From assembly GCA_029239675.1 (NCBI GenBank), contig JARBUM010000008.1:1-64000 (forward strand): 64,000 nt of DNA, given 5' to 3'. Of this stretch, positions 62,853-64,000 are shown piece after piece (the first letter of the stretch is position 1; each line of letters opens with the position of its first letter). A program made the translations under genes and the position numbers. The DNA comes from Pelosinus sp. Lineage in GTDB: Bacteria > Bacillota > Negativicutes > DSM-13327. The notes beneath the pieces were generated by a model that was given only the letters and a program-made list of their open reading frames with translations, had not been told where the DNA came from and made no database searches.

Positions 62853-63456
62853 ATTCAGCCTCCCATGGTTCGTTAGTAGCAATAATTACTGTTGCCTTTT
62901 GCGCTAATCCATTACTAATGATTTGAGCTACAAGCATCTTTCCATCAGCGTCTAAATTTGAAGATGGTTCATCCAGCAGCCATAATACTGGCTGCATGGC
63001 TAGCATAAGAGCAAATTTTAAGCGTTGACGCATTCCAGTGGAATAGGTATGCACTAACTGATCCTTATATATAGCCAAGCCAACAGTTTTGCAATACTCC
63101 TCTATCTGATCTTGACTGCATCTTAGGCCACGTAGGCGAGTAAAAAACAGTATATTTTCACTCCCTGTTAAATCAGTATATAGAATAATTTCAGGAGAAA
63201 TAAGGCCCAAACAAGCTCGTCGTTCTTCTAGATCTAATTGTTTTCCGTTGTACCATACCTGAACAGCACCTGTGGTTGGCTGGCCTAGACCAGCAATTAT
63301 TTTTAGCAATGTTGACTTGCCTGAACCGTTAGGTCCAGTGATCGCTAGACATTCTCCTGGATTCACTACAATATTGAGTTTCTCAAACAGAACTCTTGTT
63401 CCAATCTTTTTACGCACATCCAATAGTTGCACACTTAGGTTTTTGCCCATTGCCAT
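62824..63456 (-). CDS. ccmA: Heme exporter ATPase CcmA
   Basis: CcmA is the ATPase of the CcmAB transporter. The 210-residue protein has Walker A GPNGSGKST near residues 40-48, the signature YSTGMRQRLKFA near 129-140 and Walker B VLWLLDEPSSNLD near 146-158. Two in-frame ATG codons (63456 and 63450) follow GAGGGGC; the first is used here. It starts the seven-gene ccm-nrf operon, which ends at nrfA. Confidence 0.9.
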   Translation of the reverse strand: MAMGKNLSVQLLDVRKKIGTRVLFEKLNIVVNPGECLAITGPNGSGKSTLLKIIAGLGQPTTGAVQVWYNGKQLDLEERRACLGLISPEIILYTDLTGSENILFFTRLRGLRCSQDQIEEYCKTVGLAIYKDQLVHTYSTGMRQRLKFALMLAMQPVLWLLDEPSSNLDADGKMLVAQIISNGLAQKATVIIATNEPWEAEYADCKIELV

Positions 63457-63546
63457 GCCCCTCTTTACCTCCAAAAGAAATATCAATTTGTTTTATAGAG
63501 CAAGCAAATAAATCATGTAGTGCCAGCCCGTTTAATATTTCGAACA

Positions 63547-63560
63547 TGTCTATCTAGACA
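63547..63560. repeat. Small palindrome upstream of ccmA
   Basis: TGTCTA-TC-TAGACA lies about 90 bp before the ccmA start in the divergent region. It could be an operator; no known regulator is matched. Confidence 0.35.
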
Positions 63561-63668
63561 GCGGAACCATGCCAATTGTTTATATAATTCGCACAATTCT
63601 TGATATATCCTTCCAGAACCATCATAATTATCCAAAAATCAACAACTATCATATTATTTGTGATAGAA

Positions 63669-63696
63669 TTGACATAATTAAGAATTCTTAGATAAG
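63669..63696 (+). promoter_or_regulatory. Promoter with internal palindrome before the last gene
   Basis: TTGACA (63669-63674) and GATAAG (63691-63696) are 16 bp apart; the spacer contains the perfect palindrome TAAGAATTCTTA (63679-63690). Confidence 0.55.
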
Positions 63697-63712
63697 CAAG
63701 TAGGTGTTAAAT

Positions 63713-64000
63713 ATGAGACGATTTCTAGTTTTTCTGTTACTATTAACAGTTATATTATATTTTATTGAAAGTAATGACTACATCGGATTAGGTGACTATA
63801 AACCGATTTTAGAGATAACCAATGTAGATGAAAAATATACTTTGACCTGGTCCTCAATTCCTTACCCTGCCTATTACGAAGTGGAAATTCTAAATCAGGC
63901 CCCCGAGAAAGATGAGGACTTTTCTGTTACTAAACCTCTTCATCGGATTGTTAAATATCGCACTTTTGAAAATTCACTAATCATAAATCAGAATTTCCCC
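63713..64000 (+). CDS. Partial gene for a membrane-anchored or secreted protein
   Basis: The frame is open from the ATG at 63713 to the window end (96 codons). It begins with a hydrophobic segment after two arginines (RRFLVFLLLLTVILYFIE), i.e. a signal anchor or signal peptide. Residues after about 36 (KYTLTWSSIPYPAYYEVEIL) look like a fibronectin type III-like strand pair. AGTAGGTG precedes the ATG. The function cannot be judged from this part. Confidence 0.75.
   Translation, partial: MRRFLVFLLLLTVILYFIESNDYIGLGDYKPILEITNVDEKYTLTWSSIPYPAYYEVEILNQAPEKDEDFSVTKPLHRIVKYRTFENSLIINQNFP

Noticed and set aside
1-64000. CRISPR arrays, insertion sequences, prophage or integrase genes
   Set aside because: No regularly spaced repeats, transposase, integrase or phage structural genes were seen on either strand.

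Overview
The window looks like a chromosomal segment of an anaerobic, low-GC Firmicute with a diderm envelope, most likely a Negativicute of the Sporomusa/Pelosinus kind. The reasons are strong AGGAGG ribosome binding sites and sigma-A promoters, Firmicute families (SepF, YlbF, DUF1657, DUF1450, a BirA box before bioY), and, beside them, a System I (Ccm) cytochrome c machinery with periplasmic NrfHA. The lineage is an inference; no rRNA is present. I see no phage, insertion sequence or CRISPR array.

Layout. 1-20 kb: tRNA-Leu(CAA), a YgjP-like metallopeptidase, two small membrane proteins, a DHA2 efflux pump, D-amino acid aminotransferase, an acyltransferase, an orphan membrane-anchored helical protein, pyruvate kinase, DnaE, and a + strand operon of an ABC-type binding protein without signal peptide, a U32 protein and a class III aminotransferase. 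18.6-38.8 kb: a molybdenum/nitrate region almost entirely on the - strand: a YyaE-like molybdoenzyme, molybdenum cofactor genes (MOSC-Mog fusion, a MoeA-like protein, moeA), nreABC, narKGHJI, asrABC (asrA and asrB each broken by a -1 frameshift) and a DUF438/DUF1450 pair. 39-57 kb: bioY, two YmaF-like histidine-rich proteins, transketolase, sepF, typA, a beta-CASP RNase, murB, ylbF, an AP-endonuclease-like TIM barrel, trmL, a sodium:solute symporter, a type III polyketide synthase/methyltransferase pair, an FMN glutamate-synthase-like protein and an orphan hydG. 57-63.5 kb: ccmABCEF-nrfHA. The window ends inside a secreted or anchored protein.

How it works together: NarK exchanges nitrate and nitrite, NarGHI reduces nitrate in the cytoplasm, NrfHA reduces nitrite to ammonium outside the membrane, the Ccm genes make the NrfHA hemes, and the Mo genes make the NarG cofactor. 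NreABC should sense oxygen and nitrate. The most notable observation is that the promoters of narK and asrA share one architecture: paired TAGGG-N4-CCCTA palindromes (the form I recall for the staphylococcal NreC site) at an identical distance from a TAAAAT -10 element. This predicts that NreC, or a similar factor, controls both the nitrate and the sulfite reductase operons. Other items worth a look are the two frameshifts in asr, an 81%-identical 70-nt repeat placed in the same orientation behind two unrelated terminators, a C-X3-Y type CcmE, and paralogous proteins built around six H-x-H motifs.
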